Shown here: piece after piece, positions 1 through 9,321 of the stretch
Layout: each line of letters opens with the position of its first letter
Position numbering within the stretch: the stretch's first letter is position 1
Assembly: GCF_900176115.1 (NCBI RefSeq)
Contig: NZ_FWWR01000011.1
Span: forward strand, 242,227 to 306,226
Direction of reading: 5' to 3'
Length of the DNA: 64,000 nt
Source: Peptoniphilus asaccharolyticus DSM 20463
GTDB lineage: Bacteria > Bacillota > Clostridia > Tissierellales > Peptoniphilaceae
Position numbers and translations under genes: made by a program
The notes under the pieces: model-generated
Seen by the model: the letters and a program-made list of their open reading frames with translations, nothing else
What the model was told of the DNA's origin: nothing
Databases searched by the model: none

Positions 1-61
1 GTAAAATCTCTATTTTTTTATTAAGAAAACTAATAATGAAAATATATAAGTTGGAGGATAA

Positions 62-943
62 ATGTATTACACAACATTAAATGATTATTTAAAAGAAAAA
101 TTTGGCTCAAAAGTTATAAAATTATCTTTAGATGGTCACAACTCTTGTCCGAATAGAAATAATAATCAAGGCGGTTGTATATTTTGTTCGTCAAGAGGTG
201 CCGGAGAGTTTACATCAGGACACTTAACAATAAGAGAGCAAGTTGAATTTCAAAAGAGCTTTATGGCCAAGAAGTGGAAGTCGGATAAATATATAGCGTA
301 TTTCCAAAATTTTACCAACACATACGGAGATATAAACCGGCTAAAGAAAATGTATAATGAAATCATAGATATGGATGGCATAGTTGGACTTGCAATAGCG
401 ACGAGAGCAGATTGTCTAAGTGATGAAGTCATGGAGATGTTAGAGGACTTAAATAAAAAGACATTTCTTTGGTTAGAGCTTGGGCTTCAAACGGTAAATG
501 AGGAGACTATAAAACTTATAAATAGAGGCTACTCTCATAAAGTGTTTGAGGAAGGAGTTAGCAAGTTAAAAAAAGCCAATATAAGATTTTTGACTCATGT
601 GATTTATGGACTGCCGTATGAAACCAGAGAAGATTATTTAAATACACTTGAATATGTGTGTGAAATTAAACCATTTGGAGTTAAATTTCACTCTCTATAC
701 ATTCAAAGAGATTCTAAGCTGTTTGATTTCTATTTGGAGAAAGAAATAAAGCTTATAACCAAAGATGAGTATGTGCAGATGGTTTGTGATTCGCTTGAAA
801 GATTGCCAAAAGATATTGTAGTCCATAGAATTACAGGTGACCCAGATAGGAAACTTCACATCGCGCCTATGTGGTGTAGAGATAAGTTAAAAATGATTTC
901 TGAAATACATTCAGAGTTGAAAAGACGTAAATTTAATAAATGA
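62..943 (+). CDS. TIGR01212-family radical SAM protein (YhcC-like)
   Basis: Predicted cytosolic radical S-adenosylmethionine enzyme of 293 residues, the usual length for the YhcC/TIGR01212 family; the substrate of the family is not firmly established. Near residues 29-45 the protein has a cysteine cluster (CPNRNNNQGGCIFC) that would bind the 4Fe-4S cluster, in the longer-spaced form typical of this family rather than plain CxxxCxxC. The middle has the family's LWLELGLQT segment. The ATG is preceded by a TTGGAGG ribosome binding site. It stands ahead of the methionine aminopeptidase gene on the same strand with a 58-bp gap. Family is seen from motif and length; the biochemical role is not known. 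Confidence 0.88.
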   Translation: MYYTTLNDYLKEKFGSKVIKLSLDGHNSCPNRNNNQGGCIFCSSRGAGEFTSGHLTIREQVEFQKSFMAKKWKSDKYIAYFQNFTNTYGDINRLKKMYNEIIDMDGIVGLAIATRADCLSDEVMEMLEDLNKKTFLWLELGLQTVNEETIKLINRGYSHKVFEEGVSKLKKANIRFLTHVIYGLPYETREDYLNTLEYVCEIKPFGVKFHSLYIQRDSKLFDFYLEKEIKLITKDEYVQMVCDSLERLPKDIVVHRITGDPDRKLHIAPMWCRDKLKMISEIHSELKRRKFNK

Positions 944-1001
944 TATTTAATTTTAAAAATAAAAATTGTGATATAATAATTTTCATAAGAAGGTGACATT
1001 A

Positions 1002-1757
1002 ATGATAGTAATAAAAACTAAGGACGAAATAAAAAAAATGCAAGTAGCTGGTAAATTGCTTGCTGAAGTACATCATAATTTAAGAGAACAAATTAAACCT
1101 GGAGTTAAAACAATAGAACTTGATAGATTTGTAGAAAAATTTTTGAAAGATAGAGGAGCATATCCTGAGCAAAAAGGATACCAAGGATATCCATACTCAA
1201 TTTGTGCATCTGTTAATGATGAAATTTGTCATGGTTTCCCAGGGGAATATGTATTAAAAGATGGCGACATAATAACAGTAGACATGGTTGTCAACGTAGA
1301 CGGTTGGTTAGCAGATTCTGCTTGGAGTTATACTGTTGGAAATGTGAGTGACGAAGCTCAAAAACTTTTAGATGTAACTCGTGAATGTATGTATAAGGGA
1401 ATTGAAAAAGCTGTCATAGGAAATAGACTTGGAGATATAGGACATGCCATACAAACTTATGCAGAAGAAAATGGATATTCTGTAGTAAGAGAATTTGTAG
1501 GACACGGAATAGGAAGAGATATGCACGAAGATCCACAAGTTCTACACTATGGAAAACCTGGAAGAGGAACTAGAATACAAGAGGGAATGGTATTTACTGT
1601 AGAACCTATGATAAATATGGGTAGACACGAATTAACTCTTGATGATAATGGCTGGACAGCAAGGACTCTTGATCATTCTTTATCAGCACAGTACGAACAT
1701 CAAATTGCAATAACTGAAGACGGACCTATTATCATCACTGACCAAGGAGATTGTTAA
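1002..1757 (+). CDS. map: Type I methionine aminopeptidase
   Basis: Removes the N-terminal methionine from new proteins in the cytosol, acting after peptide deformylase. The pita-bread fold metal ligands are visible: the two aspartates in TVDMVV and LADSAW, the histidine in GHGIGRDMHEDP, and the glutamates in TVEPMIN and YEHQIAI. About 251 residues, normal for type I enzymes without extensions. The reading frame can open at GTG 993, but an AGAAGGTG ribosome binding site at 987-994 is well spaced for the ATG at 1002, so that start is chosen. A TATAAT-like box lies at 973-978. It is followed after 13 bp by the TrhA-type gene, probably cotranscribed. Confidence 0.93.
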   Translation: MIVIKTKDEIKKMQVAGKLLAEVHHNLREQIKPGVKTIELDRFVEKFLKDRGAYPEQKGYQGYPYSICASVNDEICHGFPGEYVLKDGDIITVDMVVNVDGWLADSAWSYTVGNVSDEAQKLLDVTRECMYKGIEKAVIGNRLGDIGHAIQTYAEENGYSVVREFVGHGIGRDMHEDPQVLHYGKPGRGTRIQEGMVFTVEPMINMGRHELTLDDNGWTARTLDHSLSAQYEHQIAITEDGPIIITDQGDC

Positions 1758-1770
1758 ACAGGGTGATTTT

Positions 1771-2427
1771 ATTAAAAGAGAAGTAGTAGTTTATTCTTTT
1801 AAGGAGCAAGTTTTAAACGCAGTAACTCATTGGATAGGATTTATACTTGGAATTGTGGGACTAGTTTTTTTAATTATTTTAGGATTAAAGAATAACTCAA
1901 CAATACAAGTTGTAGGATTTTCAATTTACGGTGGATGTCTGATATTTTTGTATTTAAGCTCAGCAATATACCATACAGTTCCAAATGAAAAAGCAAAGAG
2001 AGTGCTTAGAATTTTTGACCACTGTTCAATATTTATATTTATTGGAGGAACTTACACTCCAATAATACTATTGTCATTGGATGGAGCGATGAGAGTTGTA
2101 ATGCTTTCTTTTATATGGTTGATATGCTTGGGAGGAATAGCTTTTAAGATTTTTACTTTGGGTAAATTTTCTAAATTTGATAAATTATCTTTAGGCATTT
2201 ATTTGGGATTGGGTTGGATTTCAATTTTTTTAATAAGGGCAATTTATCTAACTACTTCATTTAAATTTGTATTTTGTTTGGTATTGGGAGGACTTCTCTA
2301 TTCTATAGGGGCTGTTTTTTACGCAAACAAAAAAATTCCGTATAATCATGCAATTTGGCATGTCTTTGTATTGTTGGCAAGCGTAGCACATTTTGTAGGC
2401 ATTTTAGATGCCTATGCATTAGTTTAA
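1771..2427 (+). CDS. Hemolysin III / TrhA family membrane protein, probable ATT start
   Basis: Seven-helix membrane protein of the PAQR/hemolysin III family (YqfA/TrhA), a group linked to membrane-energy and lipid homeostasis. The family's conserved polar residues are present: SSAIYH, then [16 protein letters not shown], and a C-terminal [16 protein letters not shown] with the metal-binding histidines. The only ATG/GTG/TTG start in frame is GTG 1855, which has no ribosome binding site and would remove the conserved N-terminal segment [16 protein letters not shown]. That segment is encoded in frame from 1792. The first plausible start is ATT at 1771, placed 6 nt after AGGGTG; it gives 218 residues, the usual family length. 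Product is confident; the ATT start is inference. Confidence 0.8.
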   Translation: MKREVVVYSFKEQVLNAVTHWIGFILGIVGLVFLIILGLKNNSTIQVVGFSIYGGCLIFLYLSSAIYHTVPNEKAKRVLRIFDHCSIFIFIGGTYTPIILLSLDGAMRVVMLSFIWLICLGGIAFKIFTLGKFSKFDKLSLGIYLGLGWISIFLIRAIYLTTSFKFVFCLVLGGLLYSIGAVFYANKKIPYNHAIWHVFVLLASVAHFVGILDAYALV

Positions 2428-2444
2428 ATAAAGAGGAGATTAAT

Positions 2445-3044
2445 ATGTTAGAACAAATAAGAGAACCTAATAAAGGCGAAGAAATAGCAATTTTAAATAC
2501 AAACCATGGAGCAATAAAAATAAGACTTTTTGAAGAAGCAGCTCCAAAAACTGTTGAGAATTTTAAAGGACTTATCAATAAAGGTTACTACAATGGAATT
2601 ATATTCCACAGAGTTATAGATAACTTTATGATTCAAGGTGGAGACCCAACTGGTACAGGAATGGGCGGAGAAAGTATCTTTGGTAAGAAGTTTGAAGATG
2701 AAATAAATTTAAACTTCAGAAATTTTAGAGGTGCGCTTTCAATGGCAAATGCCGGACCGAACACAAATGGTTCTCAATTTTTTATAGTACAAGCAGGACC
2801 TGTTTCAGCAGATGTAATATCTCAAATGAGATCAGCTGGTCCTCAAAAAGGATATCCTGATGAAATAGTTGATGTATATGAAAATTTAGGTGGAACTTTT
2901 TGGTTAGATGGAAAGCATACAGTTTTTGGACAAGTGTTTGAAGGAATGGAAGTTGTAGACGAAATAGCATCTTTAAAAGTTGACTTTAGAGATAAACCAA
3001 TTGAAGATGTAGTGATAAAAAGTGCTGAAATAGCAATTTTCTAA
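2445..3044 (+). CDS. Cyclophilin-type peptidyl-prolyl cis-trans isomerase
   Basis: Catalyses proline isomerisation during protein folding, probably in the cytosol, since no signal peptide is visible. Cyclophilin signatures are seen: [19 protein letters not shown] and a later NGSQFFIVQ, with the active-site arginine, phenylalanine and glutamine. The protein has 199 residues. The open frame extends upstream into the previous gene, but GAGGAG before the ATG at 2445 and the family's normal N-terminus fix the start. It starts 17 nt after the TrhA-type gene and ends at a rho-independent terminator, so it is probably the last gene of this small transcription unit. Confidence 0.93.
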   Translation: MLEQIREPNKGEEIAILNTNHGAIKIRLFEEAAPKTVENFKGLINKGYYNGIIFHRVIDNFMIQGGDPTGTGMGGESIFGKKFEDEINLNFRNFRGALSMANAGPNTNGSQFFIVQAGPVSADVISQMRSAGPQKGYPDEIVDVYENLGGTFWLDGKHTVFGQVFEGMEVVDEIASLKVDFRDKPIEDVVIKSAEIAIF

Positions 3045-3070
3045 TAAGAAATATTTATATTAGTTTATAA

Positions 3071-3107
3071 AGACAAATCTTAAATATTAAAAGATTTGTC
3101 TTTTTTT
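3071..3107 (+). terminator. Rho-independent terminator after cyclophilin gene
   Basis: An 11-bp inverted repeat (AGACAAATCTT / AAGATTTGTCT) with a 9-nt loop is followed by a run of seven T. It lies 26 bp after the cyclophilin stop codon. Confidence 0.88.
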
Positions 3108-3138
3108 AGTGTCTTAAAACAAACATAAATTTACTATT

Positions 3139-4255
3139 GACGAATTGTCAAATCAAATGCAACACCTATGGTAAGAGACCAAAAAGTTCTTCTTTAGGTG
3201 TTTTATATTTTATACATTTTCTAGGTCTATTATTCATTAAACTTAAGTTATAATTTAATTCATCAATATTCACTTCTGATAAATCCATACCCTTAGGATA
3301 AAACTCCCTCAAAAGTCCGTTACTATTTTCATTTGTACCTTTTTGCCATGCACAATAGGGATCACAAAAATAAGTTTTGCATCCTAATTCTTTTTCTATT
3401 TTCTCAAATTCTGAAAATTCTTTACCTCTATCAAAGGTTATTGTTTTTACTAATTCTTTTGGATAATCTTTTAATGCATTTATTATTGCTGGTGTTACGC
3501 TTTCCGACTTTCTATTTTCTAACTAGGATTGCTATATAATATCTAGATTTTCTTTCTGCTAAAGTTACGAAACAACATCTACTTTTCCTTTTATTGATCT
3601 AATCTGCCTGATTCCACTGTATCTGCTTCCCAGTGGCCTAATTCTTGCCTTCTGTATATCTCTTTAGGTCTTTTCTTAATTGTTCTACCTTTATCATTGA
3701 ATTTTCCTCTTTTTCTGCTGGCCTTTTAAATTTAGCTTTTCTTCTCAAATTTTTCATACTAGTTTTTGGCAGCTTTTTGGCGTGTATCATTCTATATATC
3801 GTTGATGTAGATGGTAATTCATGAATCTCATTTGTGTTTCTATTTGATATTTGTTCAGGGGACCAATGTTCGTTAATCTTTACAGTTAAATAATCAATAA
3901 CATCTTTAGAAAATTTACTTTTTCTATGGCAGTCTTTTCTTCTATCAATATATTTATCATTTGCCTTTATCGGAAAGTACTTAGTGTAACTTCCCCTACT
4001 AACTTTTATCTTAGATGAATTTCTTTTAATTTCTCTAGATATTGTACTAGGTGACCTTTTAAGTGCTTGTGCAATTTTCCTTATACTCATTCCTAAATTT
4101 AAAAATTGGTAAATACAAGATCTTTCTTCTATGGTAAGATGGTTATAGCTCATAGTTAATCACTCCTTTTAATATGTTTTGTTTGGTCACTTACATATTA
4201 ACACAGCTGATTAGCTATGAGTTTATTTATGTTGCACTTGTTATGATAAATTATC
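3139..4255 (-). mobile_element. IS30-family element, copy 1 (minus orientation)
   Basis: A 1117-bp insertion sequence matching four other copies in the window. Ends are imperfect inverted repeats of about 25 bp (18 matches): GATAATTTATCATAAC on the transposase 5' side and GACGAATTGTCAAATC at the other. In element orientation both flanks carry AATA (TATT on the plus strand), a 4-bp target duplication, so this is a simple insertion. Its transposase gene has three single-base indels relative to the intact copy at 30244-31359; I see no substitutions. Confidence 0.93.
3166..4153 (-). pseudogene. IS30 transposase, frameshifted (copy 1)
   Basis: Same 328-residue DDE transposase as in copy 4, but broken. 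Reading from the start at 4153, the frame is lost after about residue 148, where a T is missing in a homopolymer near 3710-3716. Two further extra T residues lie near 3589 and 3520. The N-terminal helix-turn-helix region is intact. As read, no full transposase can be made. Confidence 0.9.
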
Positions 4256-4452
4256 TATTAAAAAAGATATGTAAAAGAATAAACTTTAAAAAGAAATTAT
4301 GAATATTATATTGTACAAAAACATAAATTAAAAAAAATAAAGAAGACTTCTAATAATGTGTAGAATAATCTATTTATTTGCTGAAAAGCTACAGTTGCTT
4401 TTTCTATATCTTGCCAAATTATAAAACTAAGAAATTTTTTCACAACAACACC

Positions 4453-4799
4453 TCAAATTTGATTGCTATACAATTCTGTTCCGTAGTGTTCAGATGAAAA
4501 ATTAGAGTCTAAAAAAATTGAAAAGAAAGGCACCATTTTATTATATGTATCATCAGTTTGGATAGGTTTGGGTAGATTTAAAATGAATTCTATAAATTCT
4601 TTGCTGACGTCACCGACAATTATAGTTTCAAATTCAGATTTTTCATTTTTCCAAAATATAGTGCTTGAGATATAGCATATTCTTCATCTGCAAAACAACG
4701 TATTTCAAATTTACTACTGCAAATTAAATAAGGTTTTATTATAGACTTGTAAACTTCGTTAGTATCATATTTCCAATAATCAAAGGGAATAGCTTTCAT
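4453..4799 (-). pseudogene. Small unknown protein gene with a frameshift
   Basis: I do not recognise this gene. The ATG at 4799 has a good AGAGGTG ribosome binding site 5 nt upstream. The first frame runs about 50 residues (beginning MKAIPFDYWKYDTNEVY) and then stops at 4620. Reading on in another frame from about 4660 gives a convincing continuation (FWKNEKSEFETIIVGDV and later LPKPIQTDDTYNK) to a stop at 4453. Together they would make an acidic soluble protein of about 114 residues. Size and composition resemble small immunity or SMI1-like proteins, but I see no diagnostic motif. It lies alone between IS30 copy 1 and the deformylase-like gene. Confidence 0.55.
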
Positions 4800-4941
4800 G
4801 ATAAACACCTCTTTGTAAACATTATATAACTCAAAAAGTAATAGGCAAGAGTGAGTGAGGTGTATTGAAAGATAAAAAGATTTAACTTTCAGCCACTTTG
4901 TATTAATATTTAAAGTACTAAGGAAAGGGATATGAGGTTTT

Positions 4942-5352
4942 ATGATTAGAAAAATAGTTAGGGACACTTTGTTTTTAAGACAAAAATCTGAAAGGGCAAC
5001 TAAAGAAGATGTTCAGATAATAGAGGATTTAAAAGATACTTTAAAGGCTAATAGCGATAGATGCGTTGGTATGGCGGCCAATATGATAGGTTATAAAAAG
5101 AATATCATAATAGTTTCTATGGGTATTATAGACGTTGTGATGGTGAATCCAGTTATAAAGACAAAATCAAAACCGTACAATACGGAAGAAGGTTGTCTAT
5201 CTCTTGACGGAGTGAGAAGTACATTGAGATATGACGAAATAGAAGTTGAGTATGAAGATGTAAATTTTAAAAAGAGAGTTCAAAAATACAATGGATTTAT
5301 TGCTCAGACAATTCAACATGAGATGGATCATTTGAACGGAATTTTAATATAG
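4942..5352 (+). CDS. Peptide deformylase-like protein
   Basis: Metalloenzyme that would remove the formyl group from N-terminal methionine. The three deformylase motifs are recognisable: GMAANMIG (variant of GxGLAAxQ), EGCLS with the metal-binding cysteine, and QHEMDHLNG, the HExxH motif. With 136 residues it is at the short end of the family and ends right after motif 3, like the short type-III/Def-like forms. Motif 1 has M and N where canonical enzymes have L and Q, so activity may differ. The ATG at 4942 follows a GAGG site. The next gene begins 13 bp downstream. Confidence 0.85.
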   Translation: MIRKIVRDTLFLRQKSERATKEDVQIIEDLKDTLKANSDRCVGMAANMIGYKKNIIIVSMGIIDVVMVNPVIKTKSKPYNTEEGCLSLDGVRSTLRYDEIEVEYEDVNFKKRVQKYNGFIAQTIQHEMDHLNGILI

Positions 5353-5365
5353 AAGAGGAGTTGTT

Positions 5366-5677
5366 ATGAACAAGTGTAGAATTACGGTTGTAAAGGTTAC
5401 GAAACATAAGGACTTGATGGAAAAGTATGAGAACCCAATTGAAAATGCATGTGATATGAAAGAGGGACAAGTTTTTATAGCAAATGGATGGGAGAAACCT
5501 GATGGAATGTGTGAAAGTGCTTGGCAGAGTATGTCTGCGTTTGTAATGACCTTAGCTCATGGTGGTAAAAATATCTACAGTGGTTGGATGAAAAATGAAA
5601 AGTCTGCCATGATTTCTTGTAATGATGGATTTAGACCGGTGAGTTTTTTAATAGAAGCTTTGGATGAAGAAATATAA
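5366..5677 (+). CDS. TIGR04076 family protein
   Basis: Small cytosolic protein of 103 residues matching the TIGR04076 family of unknown function in anaerobes. Typical features are an N-terminal KCRITVVKV strand, a CDMKEGQVF segment, the central WQSMSAFVMTLAHGG stretch, and a C-terminal cysteine in MISCNDGFRPVSF. An AGAGGAG ribosome binding site precedes the ATG. It is probably cotranscribed with the deformylase-like gene and ends at a convergent terminator. The family assignment is from memory of the pattern; function is unknown. Confidence 0.78.
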   Translation: MNKCRITVVKVTKHKDLMEKYENPIENACDMKEGQVFIANGWEKPDGMCESAWQSMSAFVMTLAHGGKNIYSGWMKNEKSAMISCNDGFRPVSFLIEALDEEI

Positions 5678-5686
5678 TTTAATAAA

Positions 5687-5716
5687 TAAAAACCAGCTGG
5701 AGGGCTGGTTTTATTT
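5687..5716. terminator. Bidirectional terminator
   Basis: The stem AAAACCAGC / GCTGGTTTT has a short loop (TGGAGG) and AT tails on both sides, between convergent genes ending at 5677 and 5711. Confidence 0.85.
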
Positions 5717-6394
5717 TGGTTCTAAAGTTTGACCTGTTAATTTTTCTATTATTCTAACTACTTTTGAAGGAGTTGCTATTGTATATTTACCAGGTTTGAA
5801 ACTATTTTCTACACCCAAGCTTTTGCATTGTTGTTCAAAAGCTTCTTCTGATTTTATAGCTCCAATATTTAAAAGTTTTTTGCCAACTACTTGATAGTTC
5901 TCTCCTTCTACTATTTCAAAATCATATTCTCTATACGTTGAGTTTGTCAGCTGCATAAGTGTATCTAGAACTTTAGTATCTTTCTTAAAGGAATAAGTTC
6001 CACTCACAAAAGAGTTGTAAAGGCCCATATCATTTACCATGACTTTAAAAGCCTCAACATCTTTTATCAAATCTTTTTCCAATAGGGAGTTTGCTATAGA
6101 TTCAACAGATTCATTTTCTGAAATGTTCACGGTAACCATATCTTTTTTATCATCTACCACAACAGGGATTGGAGACTCTATTGGCTCGCCATTTTTTGTG
6201 GCAATTAAATCATTTTTAATTTTTTTTACTTCGTCAAATATAGAAAAGCTTGCATTGCTACGAGTGGTGCTTTCTATATAAAGTGCATCATATCTCCATT
6301 TTATAATTAAAATTAACATACATAGTATTAGAATTAATGCTATGAATCGTAACACTTTATGAAAAAAATCTGTTAAATTTCTGAATATTCCCAA
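5711..6394 (-). CDS. Membrane-anchored MltG/YceG-like protein lacking the catalytic part
   Basis: Protein of 227 residues with one N-terminal membrane helix (about residues 15-32, LRFIALILILCMLILIIKW), then an extracytoplasmic region. The region VNISENESVESIANSLLEKDLIKDVEAF resembles the LysM-like subdomain of the endolytic transglycosylase MltG, and a second similar half follows (EIVEGENYQVVGKKLLNIGAIK). MltG enzymes have about 330-380 residues and a catalytic glutamate domain after this part; here the protein ends at LTGQTLEPK without it. It may bind glycan or regulate a real MltG. The start appears to be TTG at 6394 with a distant GAGG; the start is uncertain. Confidence 0.68.
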   Translation of the reverse strand: MGIFRNLTDFFHKVLRFIALILILCMLILIIKWRYDALYIESTTRSNASFSIFDEVKKIKNDLIATKNGEPIESPIPVVVDDKKDMVTVNISENESVESIANSLLEKDLIKDVEAFKVMVNDMGLYNSFVSGTYSFKKDTKVLDTLMQLTNSTYREYDFEIVEGENYQVVGKKLLNIGAIKSEEAFEQQCKSLGVENSFKPGKYTIATPSKVVRIIEKLTGQTLEPK

Positions 6395-6463
6395 TTTGAA
6401 TTAATCCTCTTTTCTAAAATATTTATGTTATCATTATAACAGAAATATACAGAGGGTGGAAAT

Positions 6464-7426
6464 ATGCAAACTATTTTAATAAATAAGAATGACGCAGGGC
6501 AGAGAATAGATAGATTTTTAAAAAAATATTTTGAAAAAGCTAATTTATCTTTTATATACAAAAATTTGAGAAAAAAGAACATAGTTGTAAATAAGAAAAA
6601 AGTTGTGCCGGAATTTATTTTAAGCGAAGGAGATAAGATAGATCTTTTTCTAAGTGATGATACTATCAAAAAATTCCAAACGGGAGAAAAAGAATTAAGA
6701 CGTGGTAAAAACTATCCGATAGTAATTTACGAAGATGAAAATATAATTCTAATGAACAAACCGGCTGGGATTTTGTCGCATAATGATTCAAAAGCATTTG
6801 AAAAGAATATGGTTGATATGATGGTGGATTATTTAATTGCCAGAGGAGAATATGTTCCGCGAGTGGAAAATTCATTTAGACCGGCAATTTGTAATAGACT
6901 TGATAGAAACACTTCAGGAATAATAATCGGGGCTAAAAATGCCAATAGTTTGAGAATTATAAATGATGCTATAAAGAAGCACAATGTTGATAAATTCTAC
7001 ACGACTCTAGTGTACGGAGAGGTGAAAGCTGATTTTAAAGATGTCAGCAAACTGGTAAAAGATGAAAAAAATAATAAGGTGAGAGTATCTAAAACAGAGG
7101 GCAAAGATTCTATAACTGAATTTAGTGTAGTTAAATCGGAGGAGTATTCACTTCTTTCTGTAAAGCTTATAACAGGTAGAACTCACCAGATAAGAACAGT
7201 TCTAAAGTCTAAAGGATTTCCAATTGTTGGAGACATAAAATATGGAAATGAGCGTATAAATAGAAAGTTTTTAGAGAAATATGGATACAAATCACAGTTC
7301 CTGCACAACAACAAAATTGTATTTGGGAATTTAGAAGGAGATTTAAGTTATCTAAAAGGTAAAATATTTGAAGTTGATTTACCGGAAAAAGAAAGCAAGA
7401 TAGTAAAAGATATTTTTGGAGATTGA
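6464..7426 (+). CDS. RluA-family pseudouridine synthase (RluC/RluD-like)
   Basis: Converts specific uridines in ribosomal RNA to pseudouridine. The N-terminal S4 RNA-binding domain (about residues 8-70) is followed by the synthase domain with NKPAGILSH and the catalytic-aspartate motif CNRLDRNTSG near residue 145. A later TGRTHQIR motif is also typical. Length is 320 residues, normal for the family. GAGGGTGG precedes the ATG. It is followed closely by the truncated AddB-like gene. Family assignment is firm; which uridine is modified cannot be read from the sequence. Confidence 0.92.
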   Translation: MQTILINKNDAGQRIDRFLKKYFEKANLSFIYKNLRKKNIVVNKKKVVPEFILSEGDKIDLFLSDDTIKKFQTGEKELRRGKNYPIVIYEDENIILMNKPAGILSHNDSKAFEKNMVDMMVDYLIARGEYVPRVENSFRPAICNRLDRNTSGIIIGAKNANSLRIINDAIKKHNVDKFYTTLVYGEVKADFKDVSKLVKDEKNNKVRVSKTEGKDSITEFSVVKSEEYSLLSVKLITGRTHQIRTVLKSKGFPIVGDIKYGNERINRKFLEKYGYKSQFLHNNKIVFGNLEGDLSYLKGKIFEVDLPEKESKIVKDIFGD

Positions 7427-7427
7427 T

Positions 7428-8204
7428 ATGAAAAAAGTTATATTTTCAAGTTTTGGAGATGTAAATAATTTTGTAGAGAATCAGGTTTTAGATGCAATAA
7501 AATCTGGTGGAAAAGTGACCTATGTATTGCCGACAAAAAACGCAGCTTATCAATACAGAGAAAAGTACGTAAGGCAATTGGGTGGAATTTCAAATTTAGA
7601 TTTTGTTGGGTTGGATTCTATTAGAAAAAAATCAACTAATAAAAAAGTTTTGGATAGAAGTTTAAAAAAGTATGTTATAAAGAGAATTTTAAACAGTGGT
7701 GATTTTAAATTTATAAATTCAAATAATGGAATGGCTAACAGCATTTCTACTATAGTAACTCTTGGCAGAGAGAGTTTAGTTGGTTCTGAAGTTTTTAAAA
7801 ATTCTAAAAAAGATTTTCTTAGAGAAATTGGCGAAGTATATCAAAAATATGAAAGTTTTTTGAGCAAGTCTAAGTATACTGATTTGGCTGATGTAACTAA
7901 TTTAAAATCAGATATGGGACTTGTAATTTTTGATGGATTTTATTCTGTGAAAAAAGCAGATATAAGATTTATAGAGAGTGTCGCAAAATTTAATGATGTG
8001 ATTTTTAACGTGCCATATCTTCTAAAAGATATTAATTATGCGAATAAGTTAGTAGATAATTTAGAAAAAATAGGGTTTGAGATATTCAAAGATAATGCCG
8101 AAAGAACGGTGAACGACGTTTTAGATTTTCTTAAAAATGAAAATAGATTGAATTTCTCAGATGTTAAACATGATGAGGAAGGTATAAAGCTATTTAAATT
8201 TATA
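7428..8204 (+). pseudogene. N-terminal fragment of an AddB-like helicase/nuclease subunit, cut by IS30
   Basis: The frame starts at ATG 7428 (GGAG site at 7418-7421) and runs 259 codons before entering IS30 copy 2, which supplies DNLS and a stop. The protein begins with a nucleotide-binding-like strand (KKVIFSSFGD) and a VTYVLPTKNAAYQYREKY stretch, followed by GLVIFDGFYSVKKADIRFIE, resembling the N-terminal inactivated helicase domain of AddB/RexB. Such proteins have about 1000 residues; at least three quarters are missing and no remainder is in this window. Function is presumably lost. The AddB identity is inference from general pattern. Confidence 0.6.
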
Positions 8205-9321
8205 GATAATTTATCATAACAAGTGCAACATAAATAAACTCATAGCTAATCAGCTGTGTTAATATGTAAGTGACCAAACAAAACATATTAAAAGGAGTGA
8301 TTAACTATGAGCTATAACCATCTTACCATAGAAGAAAGATCTTGTATTTACCAATTTTTAAATTTAGGAATGAGTATAAGGAAAATTGCACAAGCACTTA
8401 AAAGGTCACCTAGTACAATATCTAGAGAAATTAAAAGAAATTCATCTAAGATAAAAGTTAGTAGGGGAAGTTACACTAAGTACTTTCCGATAAAGGCAAA
8501 TGATAAATATATTGATAGAAGAAAAGACTGCCATAGAAAAAGTAAATTTTCTAAAGATGTTATTGATTATTTAACTGTAAAGATTAACGAACATTGGTCC
8601 CCTGAACAAATATCAAATAGAAACACAAATGAGATTCATGAATTACCATCTACATCAACGATATATAGAATGATACACGCCAAAAAGACTGCCAAAAACT
8701 AGTATGAAAAATTTGAGAAGAAAAGCTAAATTTAAAAGGCCAGCAGAAAAAAGAGGAAAATTCAATGATAAAGGTAGAACAATTAAGAAAAGACCTAAAG
8801 AGATATACAGAAGGCAAGAATTAGGCCACTGGGAAGCAGATACAGTGGAATCAGGCAGATTAGATCATAAAAGGAAAAGTAGATGTTGTTTCGTAACTTT
8901 AGCAGAAAGAAAATCTAGATATTATATAGCAATCCTAGTTGAAAATAGAAAGTCGGAAAGCGTAACACCAGCAATAATAAATGCATTAAAAGATTATCCA
9001 AAAGAATTAGTAAAAACAATAACCTTTGATAGAGGTAAAGAATTTTCAGAATTTGAGAAAATAGAAAAAGAATTAGGATGCAAAACTTATTTTTGTGATC
9101 CCTATTGTGCATGGCAAAAAGGTACAAATGAAAATAGTAACGGACTTTTGAGGGAGTTTTATCCTAAGGGTATGGATTTATCAGAAGTGAATATTGATGA
9201 ATTAAATTATAACTTAAGTTTAATGAATAATAGACCTAGAAAATGTATAAAATATAAAACACCTAAAGAAGAACTTTTTGGTCTCTTACCATAGGTGTTG
9301 CATTTGATTTGACAATTCGTC
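8205..9321 (+). mobile_element. IS30-family element, copy 2
   Basis: A 1117-bp copy with the same terminal repeats as the others. The left flank ends TATA and the right flank begins AATA, so there is no clean 4-bp duplication. Together with the absence of the rest of the AddB-like gene on the right, this indicates a rearrangement or adjacent deletion through this copy. Confidence 0.92.
8307..9294 (+). pseudogene. IS30 transposase, frameshifted (copy 2)
   Basis: Identical to the intact copy except for one extra A near 8687-8688 (AAAAAGACTGCC instead of AAAAAGCTGCC). The frame stops about residue 131; the C-terminal catalytic part continues from 8704 in another frame. Confidence 0.92.
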
